Source: Telopea speciosissima
Lineage: Eukaryota > Streptophyta > Magnoliopsida > Proteales > Proteaceae
DNA: 64,000 nt
Assembly (NCBI RefSeq): GCF_018873765.1
Contig: NC_057925.1
Location: 19,665,568 to 19,729,567, forward strand
Reading direction: 5' to 3'
Part shown: positions 35,290 to 46,826 of the stretch, one piece after another
Numbering within the stretch: the stretch's first letter is position 1
How the letters are laid out: the number at the start of each line of letters is the position of its first letter
Made by a program: the position numbers and the translations under genes
Notes under the pieces: model-generated
Seen by the model: only the letters and a program-made list of their open reading frames with translations
What the model was told of the DNA's origin: nothing
Databases searched by the model: none

Positions 35290-35700
35290 TAATTCACAGT
35301 GACAAAGTACATAGACAATAAACAATTCTGCTATCATAAGACCTTTTAAAATGGAGTTAATAAATACTTTATGCATTTTATCTTTTGGATCCCACCCCTG
35401 TGGTATGGTACAACCTGACTTGATGGATCGACCTGATTCATTGTCTTGTTGTGTAAGCAAGAGAGAAAAAGTGAGATTTGTGGATTTTCGAGTTAGGGGT
35501 TTTCTAGGGAGAGTTCTTGTTGTGATCTTTGGGTGATCTTGAGAGATCTCCATTGTATCATCTAGTGAATCATCTTCAGCTTTGCCCATGGATGTAGCAC
35601 ATTATATTGGTTTGTGAACCACGTTAAATCTCTATGTTATTGTTTCATAATCTGTTCTGTTTTCTGTGTTTTTTGGTGTTTGGCATAAACAAAAGTAAAT
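35290..35700 (+). repeat. Copia-type LTR fragment (R-U5 portion)
   Basis: It has the typical end-of-LTR wording of many plant copia elements: GGGTGATCTTGAGAGATC, then TTTGCCCATGGATGTAGC, then GTGAACCACGTTAAATCTC, and TTCTGTGTTTTTTGGTGTTTG. No internal region or PBS follows. Boundaries are approximate. Confidence 0.45.
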
Positions 35701-36073
35701 TCAAATCAGTTAAAAAGTATATAAAAAAGATTATCTCCTACGTTGGTAGAATCAAAGACCTTTAAATTCATTCCTAGTCAAGTTACGGCTGATCCCTTAC
35801 ATTATACTCATATGCTTCAACTTTGTTTTTTTTCTTTGTCGAGATAAAGGGTCAAGTAGAACTTTTTTTATTCCTCTCCTTTGAAACCTAAAATGACCAC
35901 AAAAGGAACAACCGATCACTTTACTCTCTCCCAGTTCTCGAACAGAATTTAGGGGAGAGTAAAGATAATATTTAACTTCATGTTACTTTATGTCTTAATT
36001 GTCTATCTTATCAAACTTTATCTTCTTCAGTTCACTTATAAAAGTACAACTAGTTTGAATACTATAGTGACTA
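35701..36073. other. Intergenic, no gene recognised
   Basis: AT-rich sequence between an LTR fragment and a MITE, with no coding signal. Confidence 0.4.
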
Positions 36074-36083
36074 GTGAATACTC

Positions 36084-36270
36084 GAATTTTTATCTCCCTC
36101 CAATTCTGACACCTTCCAATTCCCTCCAATCCCTCACATGGGAGTGAAATGATCACTTACCCATTACCTTGGGAAGTGTGTCCAGGCAGTGGGTAAGTGG
36201 TCATTTTAGCTCCCAAGTGAGGGATTGGAGGGGAATTGGAGGGTGTCAGAATTGGAGGTGATAATGGTCC
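36084..36270. mobile_element. Foldback MITE, Mutator-like, with 10-bp target duplication
   Basis: The two halves are near-perfect inverted repeats of about 80 bp, with CTCCAATTCTGACACC on the left against GGTGTCAGAATTGGAG on the right. The flanks are GTGAATACTC at 36074-36083 and 36271-36280. A 9-10 bp duplication fits the Mutator superfamily. Confidence 0.88.
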
Positions 36271-36280
36271 GTGAATACTC

Positions 36281-37999
36281 ACAACTCAAAAGGCATCATA
36301 TATCTATATAAGATTTCCCATTTATGGAAATCCAACAATGATATCTTTTTCTGATAATATATTGGGTAGGTTTTTCCTGTAGGATGCTCAGAATAATGCT
36401 CATTCTTGGCTAGACACTCGATGAGAAGGAGAAAGAAATGACTAAGGACCTATGGATAAGTATCCTGAACTCTTGCACACTTGCTAGTGCTTCTGTTTTT
36501 GGAATGTAAACGGATAGTCAAAAATTCATATTCGATCCGTGTTCATATTCGTTTAAGAGAATCTATATTCAAATAATCACTATCCGAAAATTATCCAAAT
36601 CCATTCGAAAACTAATCGGATACAAATAAGGTTATCTTAGTTTTTGACCGATTATAATCCGATTCATTTAACTATCCAATGGTAATAAAATATCCAAAAC
36701 ATACATCCGTATCCATCTATGCAATTAAGTTACCTTATTGGATATTTTTATTTATAATTTTGTAAGTTAAGTTATGTGATTCTTTTTCTAAGTTTTCCAT
36801 TGATTTATATATATATATATATACTAGTAAATATGCACGTGCAAATGCAAGTGTGACCATATGTAGATCCAAAAGAAATATTTGATAGGGTAGGGTCGAT
36901 TGTTATAATATTTTCTTCTTGCTGAAGTTTGGTACTGATGCATGTCATTAGGATAAAAATAAGAGTGGAAAGATCGATGGCCTCTTTCATTTTCATTTTC
37001 ATTTTCATTTTCATCGTTCAATTGGAAAGAAGATCGAGTGGGAAATTTGGAAGAAAAAGATTGAGGAAGATGGATGGCATGCACCCATCATTGTTAACTT
37101 AATTAGTGGGATTATCAACAACGTCCATCAATCAAATCCCCTAGGATTTTCACTGGATCCTTGCGCTATTATATCTATATTCTTGAAATGAAGATTTTCA
37201 AAAGAGATGGAGTCCCATGGGTCTGTGGCTCATCACATCTGCTGCCCTTATCCTAGAATTTGTACCTATATGTATATATGACCTTCGTTTTCTTTAATAA
37301 ACTTCAAAACTCCTTTTACATATGTTCCATTTCTCTCTGTTCTCGCAGTCTTTAGTCTCTGTTCTAGCAATACATTTCCACATTTCAGTCAGATTATAAT
37401 GCTGCTGATTTTTGCTGATAACAATACAAACAGTATTTTATCATAGAATACTGGATAGCTCCTCATTTTAGTTATCACCTGTTCATAATCTCTCTTTTAT
37501 ATAAAGCATGGTGTCTATCTAAAGTGAACCAACATCAACATGGTATTGGTTGGCATCCCTTCAGTCAATGTGTGATTAGATACAAGCCCATTGGAAAAGA
37601 AGAAATCGAGCATAGGTTTTGATTGATACATGAAATGACATAGATACATCAACTGCTCATATTGTTCATTTAAAACAACCTTCCTGCACATTAGTTTATA
37701 GACAATCTGTTGCCCCTACATTCCAATCATATCGCTTGTCCAGTCTTAGGTATCATTTTTCTCTTTTACCTGCATAAGAATGTCCCATGACAAGGTTAGC
37801 TGCTATTTTTTTGTTGGAACTTGCATATATAAGTCTACAAGTGATCCCTATCTCTAGACCATGCATGTAGCCTCTATCAATTCATGAAGAGTTCAGTTAT
37901 ATTTCAACTCTTCAGTGACTCTAATTTCTGAAAACCATAGGTGACACTGATCCATTAGGACTCAATTTCTCCCCCTCAATCCATGGGGAAGAGAAGTAT
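36281..37999. other. Intergenic with microsatellites and an AT-rich dispersed repeat
   Basis: 36490-36720 has recurring ATATTCG, ATCCGTAT and CGGATA words typical of a plant hAT-related dispersed repeat, without clear ends. There is an (AT)n run at 36806-36823 and five TTTTCA units at about 36985-37014. No gene is recognised. Confidence 0.45.
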
Positions 38000-38272
38000 C
38001 TCTTCATCAACCCGATATGACTCTCTCTGATTGGATTGGAGAAGGGTATTTCAGACCATGAACAATAAAGGTGGCAGTTAATGAACCCAGAGTCCAATCA
38101 TTGGGGAAATCTTCGTCCAATCCACCATAGTTCCGCATTTTTCAGTTTTTCTCTTTCTAAATTTGACCAAGAACTCTTCTTGATCCCCAGCTTCTTGCTC
38201 AAATAATTGTTCCAATGGTTCTTCACTTGGTTGTCTGTTCAACCCGTTCCCCGACCCGCAATTAGTGAACAC
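38000..38272 (-). pseudogene. Third exon of an R2R3-MYB transcription factor, broken
   Basis: On the minus strand, an acceptor-like GTAAG precedes a frame reading SLIAGRGTG-stop-TDNQVKNHWNNYLSKKLGIKKSS. This is the second half of the R3 repeat, whose usual form is SLIAGRLPGRTDNxVKNxWN. The conserved Trp before SLIA is Cys (TGG to TGT), and the Arg of GRTDN is a TGA stop (CGA to TGA). A frameshift near 38115 separates it from a tail reading DEDFPNDWTLGSLTATFI. R2R3-MYB genes normally have an exon beginning at exactly this point. No exon 1 or 2 is visible upstream, so this is an orphan exon. The DWTL-like tail suggests a WER/TT2-like subgroup, but weakly. Confidence 0.8.
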
Positions 38273-39872
38273 CTTACAAAGATACCATCATCAGAACTGG
38301 GACTGGTAGCCTATTCTTATCACAATTCACAACCAGACAAGAAAATGGACAAGAATTCAGTAAGGACACAAAGAAATCTTTTTCTCTTATCAACAGTAAA
38401 ATTATTTAATTGGGATCCACTCACCATTATTCTAGGAGGGTACTTTGTATCAAACAATAGATCAGTGAAACATCACGCAACAGAGGCATGTCTAAGACAA
38501 TGGCATAAAATTTATATAGAAGTACCTTCCTATATTGCATATAAGCAATTCGCCCCATCAACTCCTGTCCACTTTTATTGACATAAACCTGATGATCAAG
38601 AGATAATGTCAGTATAACATAAATTCTGAACCAAAAAGAAGACACATTAAGGCACTTAGGCATTAAGGAAACAAAGAACCTTTCCTACACTTTAATTTCA
38701 ATCATGCTGCCATTCCTCTTACCCACCACCCAGAACCCAAATGCAGGTGTCCAGGGTCCTAGCTAGGCAAAATGCCCAGGGATTATCCAGTTGATGCTCA
38801 GACTATGTTACATAATAGATGGAAATTCGTAATCACATCTAATAAAACAAGGTCAGAGCTCTTGGTTGCAGTGTTCAAGAATGCTAAAGGTCTGAGAAAT
38901 TAATGAAATTGAGGTCTATAAGGTATTGATTAATTGAAACAAACAGTTGGCAACTTATCAAAGGTGATTCAAAAAGGCTTGATGATTGCCGGATCACCTC
39001 CAAACAAGTAGACAAGTTTCAGACTTTCAGTCATAAAGAGCCCTTATATGTAACCAAACAACCCTCCTTCCACTTATTCTATTGCCATGGTTTTAAGTAT
39101 CAAGATGGATAAGTGGAATACAATGTAGCAATCCAATACTGATAACAATATTATTTCATAAACTTTCATCCTGGATCAGGATGTATTGGCTAATCCGGAT
39201 CAGGAATGCCAGTGGCTGATCCGAGTCACATTCCCGAGTTTTAAAATTTTTCCCATTGGCCCTCGTACTATGCACTTGAAAAATATTTAGGAGTGTTGAA
39301 CTCTGACAAACAAAAATACAAATACCAAGATTTTACACAAAGTTTGAAGATGGCTGTACTCACGAAACAAATCAAGTGCAGCCTACATGATTTCTCGGAA
39401 ACAATCAAAACAGCATTTCTCTTTGTTCTCACACGAAAATCAATGGGTTGAAAAAATATTGTTGTTTTTTGGTGCCTAACATAGATGGTGTTAACAATAT
39501 TACTGGCCTATTAGCTCTCTACTAAAGAACTTAGAGAAGAGATCATGTGTACCTACAGATACCAAAACAGAATGGCAAAAGGACTCATAAAATAAAAAGA
39601 CTGCCCAATCAGATAGTTATCAAGCCTGAAGACCACAATGGAACTCATAGTTGTTTAAGGTATTTTATTTTATTTTATTAATGTGCAAGCTGTGAGCCCT
39701 TGAGAGTAAAATGTGGAAATATTTTAGGGAAAATTACATGATTAGTTACTTTTGGGTTTTCATGTACAAAACTGTCCACTCTATGTTTGAGTTAACAAAA
39801 ATAGACAGAAACAAGTTAAGGTTTATAAATTCGGACAAAATAGTGTCTCTCCCTCCCTCACTTAATTTTTTA
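38273..39872. other. Intergenic, one exon-like frame of unknown identity
   Basis: A minus-strand phrase VYVNKSGQELMGRIAYMQ (about 38525-38590) looks coding but is short and not recognised. 39165-39245 has GGATCAGG and CTGATCCG words typical of an old repeat. Nothing else is seen. Confidence 0.35.
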
Positions 39873-40045
39873 GACATTTTTATCCCTGCCATTGCCTTCT
39901 CGCCCAGGCATCCTGGGTAATCACAGGAAAGGGAAGGGAGGGGTGGGTTTCGGGTAGCAGAGAATGGCGGTGGCAGGGACAGGGGTGGGGTTGCAGAGAA
40001 CGGAAGACGCCTAGGCGAGAAGGCAATGGCTGGGGTAAAAATGTC
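39873..40045. mobile_element. Hairpin with 36-bp arms, MITE-like
   Basis: 39873-39908 (starting GACATTTTTATCCCTGCC) and 40010-40045 (ending GGTAAAAATGTC) are inverted repeats of each other. They surround a loop of about 100 bp rich in GGG tracts. Weaker pairing may continue outward to about 39730 and 40120. No target duplication is certain. Confidence 0.55.
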
Positions 40046-40289
40046 GAACCACATGCAATTGTCGCTAGTTGAAGTGCTAGGAGAAACATCCACAAGAATA
40101 TTACACTGTACACCCAAAACCTGCGAGTATAATTATTGGCATATGTAGAGTAGAATTTCTCAAATCTGCCACTATAGGGAGAAAGAAAAATATGTACTAA
40201 AGCACTGTTACAATATTATATATATATATATCTTTTTTTTTCAATTTGAACCTCAAGAATATAGCAAAACATGAATCATAGGTATTGAG

Positions 40290-40585
40290 CTGACTGCATC
40301 CATACCTGTCAATTGTGCACGAAACTTCCAGTGTTCAAACCAACCACCTGCAAATAGTAGATAGTCGCGTGCCTCATCTACCACATTAGGCTTTTCGGTA
40401 TAAGCAACATAAATATCTCTACATGGACCTCTATAGTGTCCTCATGCGGCCATATCCTGTTAAGATCTACATGCTTCTCTGTATTTCGATGCTCAAACAC
40501 CCATTGTATAATCAAGAAGCATGGAGGGAACATTTGTTCGTTTGGGGTCAAATGCGGGTAGAATATCATCTACATAAACTGTTCA
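40290..40585 (-). other. Exon-like sequence of unknown identity
   Basis: Two overlapping minus-strand frames look protein-like: EHRNTEKHVDLNRIWPHEDT in one, and RDIYVAYTEKPNVVDEARDY followed by LLFAGGWFEHWKFRAQLTG in the other. A frame change near 40420 would link them. It lies just downstream of the KNAT7-like exons on the same strand, but it is not part of a KNOX protein. Family unknown. Confidence 0.3.
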
Positions 40586-40657
40586 CCAGTGTTTTCACCT
40601 GCATTACTTCTTTTTCAAATTTAAGTTGGCAGAAGTCCATAAAAGAATCAAAAGCTT

Positions 40658-41374
40658 TCAACAGGTAGAGATGCTCTGGCTAGAATACCTCTTGCGTTTG
40701 CTCTTCAATACTGTAGAAGATGAAGGGTTACCATGCCAGTTCCTTCTCCTCTGGTTAATGAACCAGTTAGTAAATTGCTTTAATTGCAAGCCTGTTTCCT
40801 GTACCAATCTCGCCTTGTCTTCTTCCTGAAATGAGAACAAGAAACTCGGGCATTTAATAAGTTGATAGCATCACATACGCAATTGAATGATTTGCTAGTA
40901 GGATTTAACCAGACTTACTGTTGGGTATGGCCACTTTGAATGTGACTGCCACCAGGCTTTTAAGAGTGAGGTGGTGTCTCCTGGGAGTTTTCCTGCTCTT
41001 CTCTTCGTCAGAATTTCCTCTCTTATGTCCACAATCTTCTCCTTGTAACCCTGAAAGATCCAGGGAACTGATTAGAAACCACTTTTTCTTTTTCTTTTTT
41101 AATGGGGAAGGGGAGGTAAAAAATGGTTGGAAACCTTAGATATGCAAAAAAAAAAAAAAAAAGGCCAAGTATTTGATCTTCACCTGTTTCAGCTCATGCT
41201 TCAGCTCTTGCCTCACACGCTCCATCAAGATCTTTCACTCTCAGTAGGGATAAGAGGACCAAATCCCGTCTGGCCCCTCCAAGCTTCCATCAAACAAGTT
41301 TCTATCACTATCTGCCTGGTCATCATCATCATCATCTGACATTGTTGCACCTGTACCTTCACCTGGGGAGACAC
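40658..41374 (-). pseudogene. KNAT7-like: KNOX class II homeobox gene fragment (KNAT7-type): three 3' exons, frameshifted
   Basis: KNAT7 is a TALE homeodomain repressor of secondary-wall formation. Minus-strand exons: 41374-41184 (linker with MSDDDDDDQADSDRNLFDGS and the first part of the ELK domain, MERVRQELKHELKQ); 41050-40919 ([20 protein letters not shown], then the start of the homeodomain with [12 protein letters not shown]); and 40825-40658 ([17 protein letters not shown], then [15 protein letters not shown], then [12 protein letters not shown]). All three junctions have GT-AG signals (donors GTGAAG and GTAAGT; acceptors TTTCAG and ATTTCAG). The homeodomain keeps helix 3 WFINQ and the three-residue TALE loop. 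In the first exon two one-base shifts, near 41240-41290, break the frame around GFGPLIPTESERS. The KNOX1/KNOX2 exons are not found upstream. Confidence 0.9.
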
Positions 41375-44300
41375 CTGTTCATGCAGCATGATAGGTCAAA
41401 TATATAACAGTTATACAAGATTATCATCATCAAAACAATTTGATGCAAAGAAACACTATCACTACCCTAGGGGTTATCCCAATAAATTACATAAATAAAA
41501 AATGAGGGCATTCAGAAAATTAATAACCAATTGCATCCTTAGCAATCACGGATTGAATCAATGCACAGGCACATAATGCTGATGTAAGGTGATCATAGAA
41601 TATAAGAGGGAACAGCGAAGGTAATCAGAAGATAAGATACATTTTCGCACAGATGACCAGAGACGAAAAATAATATGAAACTACTTAGGAGCTGTACTGG
41701 AGCAGCAAAGCCTGGAGAGAGAGAGAGAAAGGGAGGTGAGGAACTCGTGTTGGAGAAGGAGAGTACGTGCCCTGCCACCACATTTCTACTAATTCTTTTG
41801 TTCTCTATCCATTTTGTTATTTGCTCATATACTCCTCTCTCCTAGATCATGATTGTCTGTTACTCAATGCCTCCACCAAAATCAAGGTTGTAATGATCAT
41901 CTATGTGACCACATTAAACTTTAGGATTTGGGTTAGGAGTTATGGACTATGGAGGGGGAGTTGATAACAATATTCTTGAATCTTTACACAAAGAACTCAA
42001 AAACTCAAAAGCTGTGTGGATCTCAAAGGAGATTGCTTAATTTCAGGTGAGGATGTCTGGCCTGTAGCTGCACTCACATCTGAGTCATTTAATTAAGAAT
42101 TTTTCCAGTTTTTTCACCCACTGGGTTAAACCCAATGCCAGACGTTTCATTTAATGACATTACCAGGCTTACAGCCCAATAGGAATGTACTATATTTGCT
42201 GAAAAGGTCTGAGCATTACTGTAGTCAAGAACTTTGAAATTTGGCTACTTATGGAAAACAACATAACCAAAATAAATAGCAAAACTGATGGAAATCCAAG
42301 ACAGTAAAGCCCAAAAACAAGGCTGGACCCATTTGAGAAACAATATGAATGCAAGGCCATAAAATGAAGCTAGTTGAATTTGAAGGATCTCATTCAAAAA
42401 TGCTTTAAAGGTGGAATTTGACAGCAAATGTTTAATATTGGAAAGGTGGAATTTGACAGCACAATGCTTATCATCCTTTACCTCTAAAACCATTCTTGCT
42501 TTTCCTCAAAAAGAGATTTTAGAATTGTTTATGAGTTGGAAAGAAATGGTTTGGCTACATGAGACAAAGAGAAGTAATACCCTATCCCCCAATCCTGCCA
42601 AAAAGATAAAAAAGAAGAAGAAATATTCCTATCTAACATATACTAATATATCCATGATAGAAATCCTAATCTGATGGTGTTGAGAACCATGCTAAAGATG
42701 GTTGCATGACTCGCCTAAAATGTTCCTAAGACCAAAAGAAACTCAACTAAAATTACCATGGCGGGTGGGAGACACTATAATTGCAGAGAGGGGGAAGAGT
42801 GAAGGAGTAGAAATCAGAATGGGCAAGCTAGAAGTGCATGTGGGGAAGGCTGAAAAGCAATCAACTCAAACACTACATGTGGCAGTAAAGATGCTTCAGC
42901 CAGGAAAGAAAGTGTGACTCAACGGTAGCACTTGAAATCTAGTCGAAATAAAAATCAATAAATAAATCGAACATATCATGTGACCAACTATGTTACTTTT
43001 CTTTGATATCTTCCGAGAAGGCATTGAGTAATGGAGGAGAAAAGCCCTAGCAAGAGGGGGGGGAGAAACAGTGAAATTAAAGAGGGAGTAAGAGAGACAT
43101 GGATAAGTGAATGAAAGAGAGTGTAGCTAAGGTCAACTTTGAAGTCCCTACATCCATCAACAACCCATGTCAAATTGGTGATAGGATCATGTTCTCATGT
43201 CAAAAAAAAGTCAAAGAAATAGCAATGGGATTGAGATCATACTTATCATTCACAGAATAGAGAAATAATAATGGGATTGGGACCATGCTTGTCATTCACA
43301 GAACAAACAGATAATAAAGGGATTGAGATCATGATTGTCATCCACAGAACAAAGAAAACAGAGAAATAACAAGAAGTCTGGAGTTTCTTACCTGAAAGAG
43401 AAGCCGGTCTGTTGTATTTGCGAATAGAGCAGCTTCAAGAGATGATTGTGGGAGCACCGATGCGATGACCGGATCGAAGTCACCAACAAAATAGGTGGGA
43501 TTTATTACAGGCCAGGGATAAAATTACAAATCAAAAACCAAAAAAGATGTAGGGAAATCACTAAATCATTAGTACTAAAGACATCTAATGGTAGAATCGA
43601 CCTCAGATCCACCCTCTTACAGACCTGCGGCCATTTTTCTGACATTCTACAATCCAAAAAATCCCCCCCTCCCTAAAAAAAATTTGTTTGAATTCTTGTG
43701 CAACTGCACTAAACCAACAGAAAAGGTCCGAGAAGATTACCAAACCCTTGATTTGCACTACTCTGAGAGGCAAAGCGACCTCCTCTGAAGCCGTAACCTG
43801 AAGGACGATTAGCAATGTCGACAAAGAGTTCAAATTCGAAATTGCAACGATTGGATTTGGAGAGGCTGCAAACTTCAAGTTTCGATGAGGATTGAGGATG
43901 ATGAGAGAAAAGAGAGAAAAGAGAGAAAAGAGAGAAGAGAGAGGTTCGTTTTGTTTGAGCCGTGAGAGGACTGGAATTGGGAGATTGGAGAGGGAGAGGG
44001 AAATAGAAGGTCACACTATTACATAGTTTTGATTTTGATTAGAGAGTTTTTTTTGTTTTTTTTGGTAAGAATGGGATTCGACAGATTTACTGTCATAAAA
44101 AACGGTTTTAAGAATTAAGAAAAAATAAAATAAAAAAAAACTTAGGGTACCAATTTTAGGAAAGAATATAATAACAAAAGACGGGAGAAAGAATGAGAAG
44201 AAGATGGAATTATAGATAAGAATGAAGGGTAGAATAGGTAATTGAAAGATTTGCCACAACATGCTTTTGTATAATAATAATATGATATATATATATTTTT

Positions 44301-44420
44301 ATTGATATATGCACTGTCCTATGTCACATGGTAAGGTGAATCACATATCCATTTAAACAAAAAAAAAAAGTCAAAAACATGTCATAAATGGTAACATGAA
44401 TCGCAAGACCCAAATCCATT
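41375..44420. other. Intergenic with one or two exon-like frames
   Basis: No KNOX exons are seen. A minus-strand frame at about 43392-43505 reads INPTYFVGDFDPVIASVLPQ and ANTTDRLLFQ and ends at a GTAAGA donor (43391). A second at about 43740-43880 reads FVDIANRPSGYGFRGGRFAS. Both are protein-like, but I do not recognise them. AGAGAAA tandem units lie at about 43909-43940. Confidence 0.35.
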
Positions 44421-44734
44421 AAAAAAAGGTGTTTTGACAAATGCCCCTCCTAAAAATGCCCATTTGTCTAAATGCCCCCTAAAACTTTTCTAATTGTAAA
44501 TTTCCCCCTACTTTCAAAACATTGGAGCACTTTGGTTCTTGCCGTTAGTCTTGAACGTTATGTGCAAAGTAACGGATTGATATTTTTGACCAGTCTTAGA
44601 CCATTCTACCCTTGAAAGGGTAAAATGACCAAACTACCCCTCACTTACCTCATATGACCGTTAGAGATGTTCTTCTCCTTTTTTAGAACACCTATGCTAA
44701 CGAAACCCTAGGTTTCTCTTCTCCCTTCTCAACC

Positions 44735-45005
44735 ACCATGTTTGCCGTGAGAGGAGCTACGCCACTATATTCGCCGTGAGAGGAGCTACAATAGAGAAGA
44801 GTTGCGACTGAGAGGAGTTGAGATTGAGAGGAGCAGACTACGCCACCATGTTCGCCGTGAGAGGAGCTACGATAGAGAGGAGCTACGACTGAGAGGAGCT
44901 GAGATTGAGAGGAGCAGACTACGCCACCATGTTCACCGTGAGAGGAGCTGCGATAAAGAGGAGCTACGATTGAGAGGAACTAAGATTGAGAGGAGCTACT
45001 TGATT
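44735..45005. repeat. Tandem repeat, about 80-bp unit built of GAGAGGAGCTACGA words
   Basis: About three copies of a unit beginning ACGCCACCATGTTCGCCGTG. Each contains several 15-16 bp GAGAGGAGCTACGA sub-units. A 68-codon open frame through it is compositional. It follows 300 bp of sequence (44430-44700) resembling Mutator ends (GACAAATGCCCCTCC, CCATTTGTCTAAATGCCCCC). Confidence 0.8.
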
Positions 45006-45176
45006 TAAAGGGTACAGTTCCCAATTAATCCTGCTTACAAATTATCAGTTGTGGCTGAAAGGTGTTTTTTCTGGTCTCCTCTGCTTCTCATGCCTCTCTC
45101 ATCATCAGTTGTATCCTATTCTCATAGTAATTTGGTGCAAGGGCCAATTATGTGTAGGGCTAATAAAATTGGTAGG

Positions 45177-46007
45177 CTAAGTCTTATCCACCATCATGTG
45201 GACTTCCTTCTTTAGTGTGTCAGAATCCCCCTTTTTAGGGTATCTACACTCAAATGCATAGTGACCCCACTTACCACAGTTGTGACACTTGCCATTCTTT
45301 TTTAAAGTAGTCTTTTTGGCCTTCAACGGTTTTTGTTCACTTTTAGGTGGCTTGGATTTCTTAGGAAATGTCTTGGGATGTGTAACCATGTTAGCAGCTG
45401 ACTGTTGCTGTTTAACCATCTCCAAGTTATTCCTAGCCCTATTCTCATCTTCGATTCGAATGAATCGCTTGATACCATCCGGCCCCACTTGCACTTTCTT
45501 TCTATACATCTCAGTTTTAAAAGAATGCCAAATCGAAGTAATTTAAAATTAATAGCACCAACTAGGAATGCATCACAAACAGGTATTTTTTTCTAGGTTT
45601 AATTTAGACCGTAAATTCTCAAGATCAATTACTTGAGGGAGGATTGCCTTGTCTTCCTAAAATTTAAAGTCCATAAACTTATCCACCAAGTGAGTTTTGG
45701 ATAGTTTCTCTACCTTCTTATATTGAGCATCTAAATTATCCGAGATTTCTTTTGTAGTTTCAAATTTACTGTAGGTCTCTGCAAATCTACGTGACAAGCA
45801 ATTCAACAAATAATCTTTATAGAAGTTTTCATCACTAACCCATTGAGATTCCTCAATATCAATACAGTAGTTGAAAGTACTCGTTATGGTATAGAAAACA
45901 TTCAGATATTTTAAACCAAACTGAGTCTTCCATTTCCATGCACTGAACTCAGATCCACTAAAAATTTCCAATTTGATAATCTCAAACGGAACAGCATGTT
46001 TTTCCAT
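45177..46007 (-). pseudogene. Copia-type gag fragment with zinc knuckle
   Basis: The minus-strand frame begins MEKHAVPFEIIKLEIFSGSE and continues through a UBN2-type gag domain (SAWKWKTQFGLKYLNVFY, YKDYLLNCLSRRFAETYSK). It is broken by stops and a shift at about 45510-45660. It resumes at 45509 with EMYRKKVQVGPDG and a CCHC knuckle (CHNCGKWGHYAFEC, about 45244-45285). Protease, integrase and RT are absent. This family differs from the 15-32 kb array. It is the 5' part of a retrotransposon, truncated after the knuckle. Confidence 0.8.
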
Positions 46008-46179
46008 CTCAACGATTGCTATATATTTGTTTATTTATAAAAATTTAAAGCAGAGCAATCCACCTGGTAAGAGGAGAGGCAGAGGATACGACGGATCAGA
46101 CCCAGCCGACGAGGATCCGATGGTATTCGACACTGGCGCTGGTCGCTGGCTAGTGATCGAAGCCAAAAAACTTTTACAA

Positions 46180-46620
46180 TCAAATCAAATCAAAAGGTTT
46201 TCCTTTTGTCTTTTTTTTTTAATCAACCAAAGACAAGATTTGATCAAAGCTTTGACTAAGAAAAAAAAAGAGGCTTTCTACCAAAACCGAAACCATCAAA
46301 CTTCTGCTTTTTTTTTTTTCTTTCTCAATCAATCAAATATAAAAGCTTTGACTAAGAAAAAAAAAAAAAAGCATTCTGCCAAAACTGAAACTTGCAAACT
46401 TTCACTTTTTTTTTTTCTCAATCAATCAAATACAAAAGCTTTGACTAACAAAAAAGCTTTCTGCCAAAACCGTGAACGAAAGATCACCAAAGTCTATTAC
46501 CCAAATCCGATCTCTCAAACAAAATCATGAATGATGAACGCCAAAGCCGATCACCCAAAACTGATCTCTCAAACAGAATCATGAATGATGAATGCCAAAG
46601 CTGATCACCCAAAAACTAGA
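46180..46620. repeat. Two short tandem repeats near the gypsy insertion
   Basis: Three copies of a unit of about 100 bp, with AAAGCTTTGACTAA, an A run, TTCTGCCAAAAC and a T run followed by CTCAATCAATCAAATA, lie at 46190-46480. Then come two copies of a unit of about 57 bp (AATCATGAATGATGAA, GCCAAAGC, GATCACCCAAAA) at 46520-46620. Confidence 0.8.
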
Positions 46621-46826
46621 GCAATGATAAAGGTAGCGCACGTTCGAGGAGAGAAAAAATAAAAAATCTATTGCTTTAAGATTGTTAGGGTTTAGGGTTT
46701 AAGCACAAGGCTGCTTAAAGTAATACACCCTGCATATCAAGTTTGGAATAAACAGGTTGTTGCCTCCAGGTAGTATTTATAGGAAAGACTAGGGTTTTAG
46801 GTTAGATGGTTCTATCTAGTGGGGCC

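Noticed and set aside
45973-46530. 185-codon plus-strand ORF (Lys/Phe-rich)
   Set aside because: It runs through poly-A/poly-T tandem repeats. The periodic KKKK and FFFF blocks are compositional.
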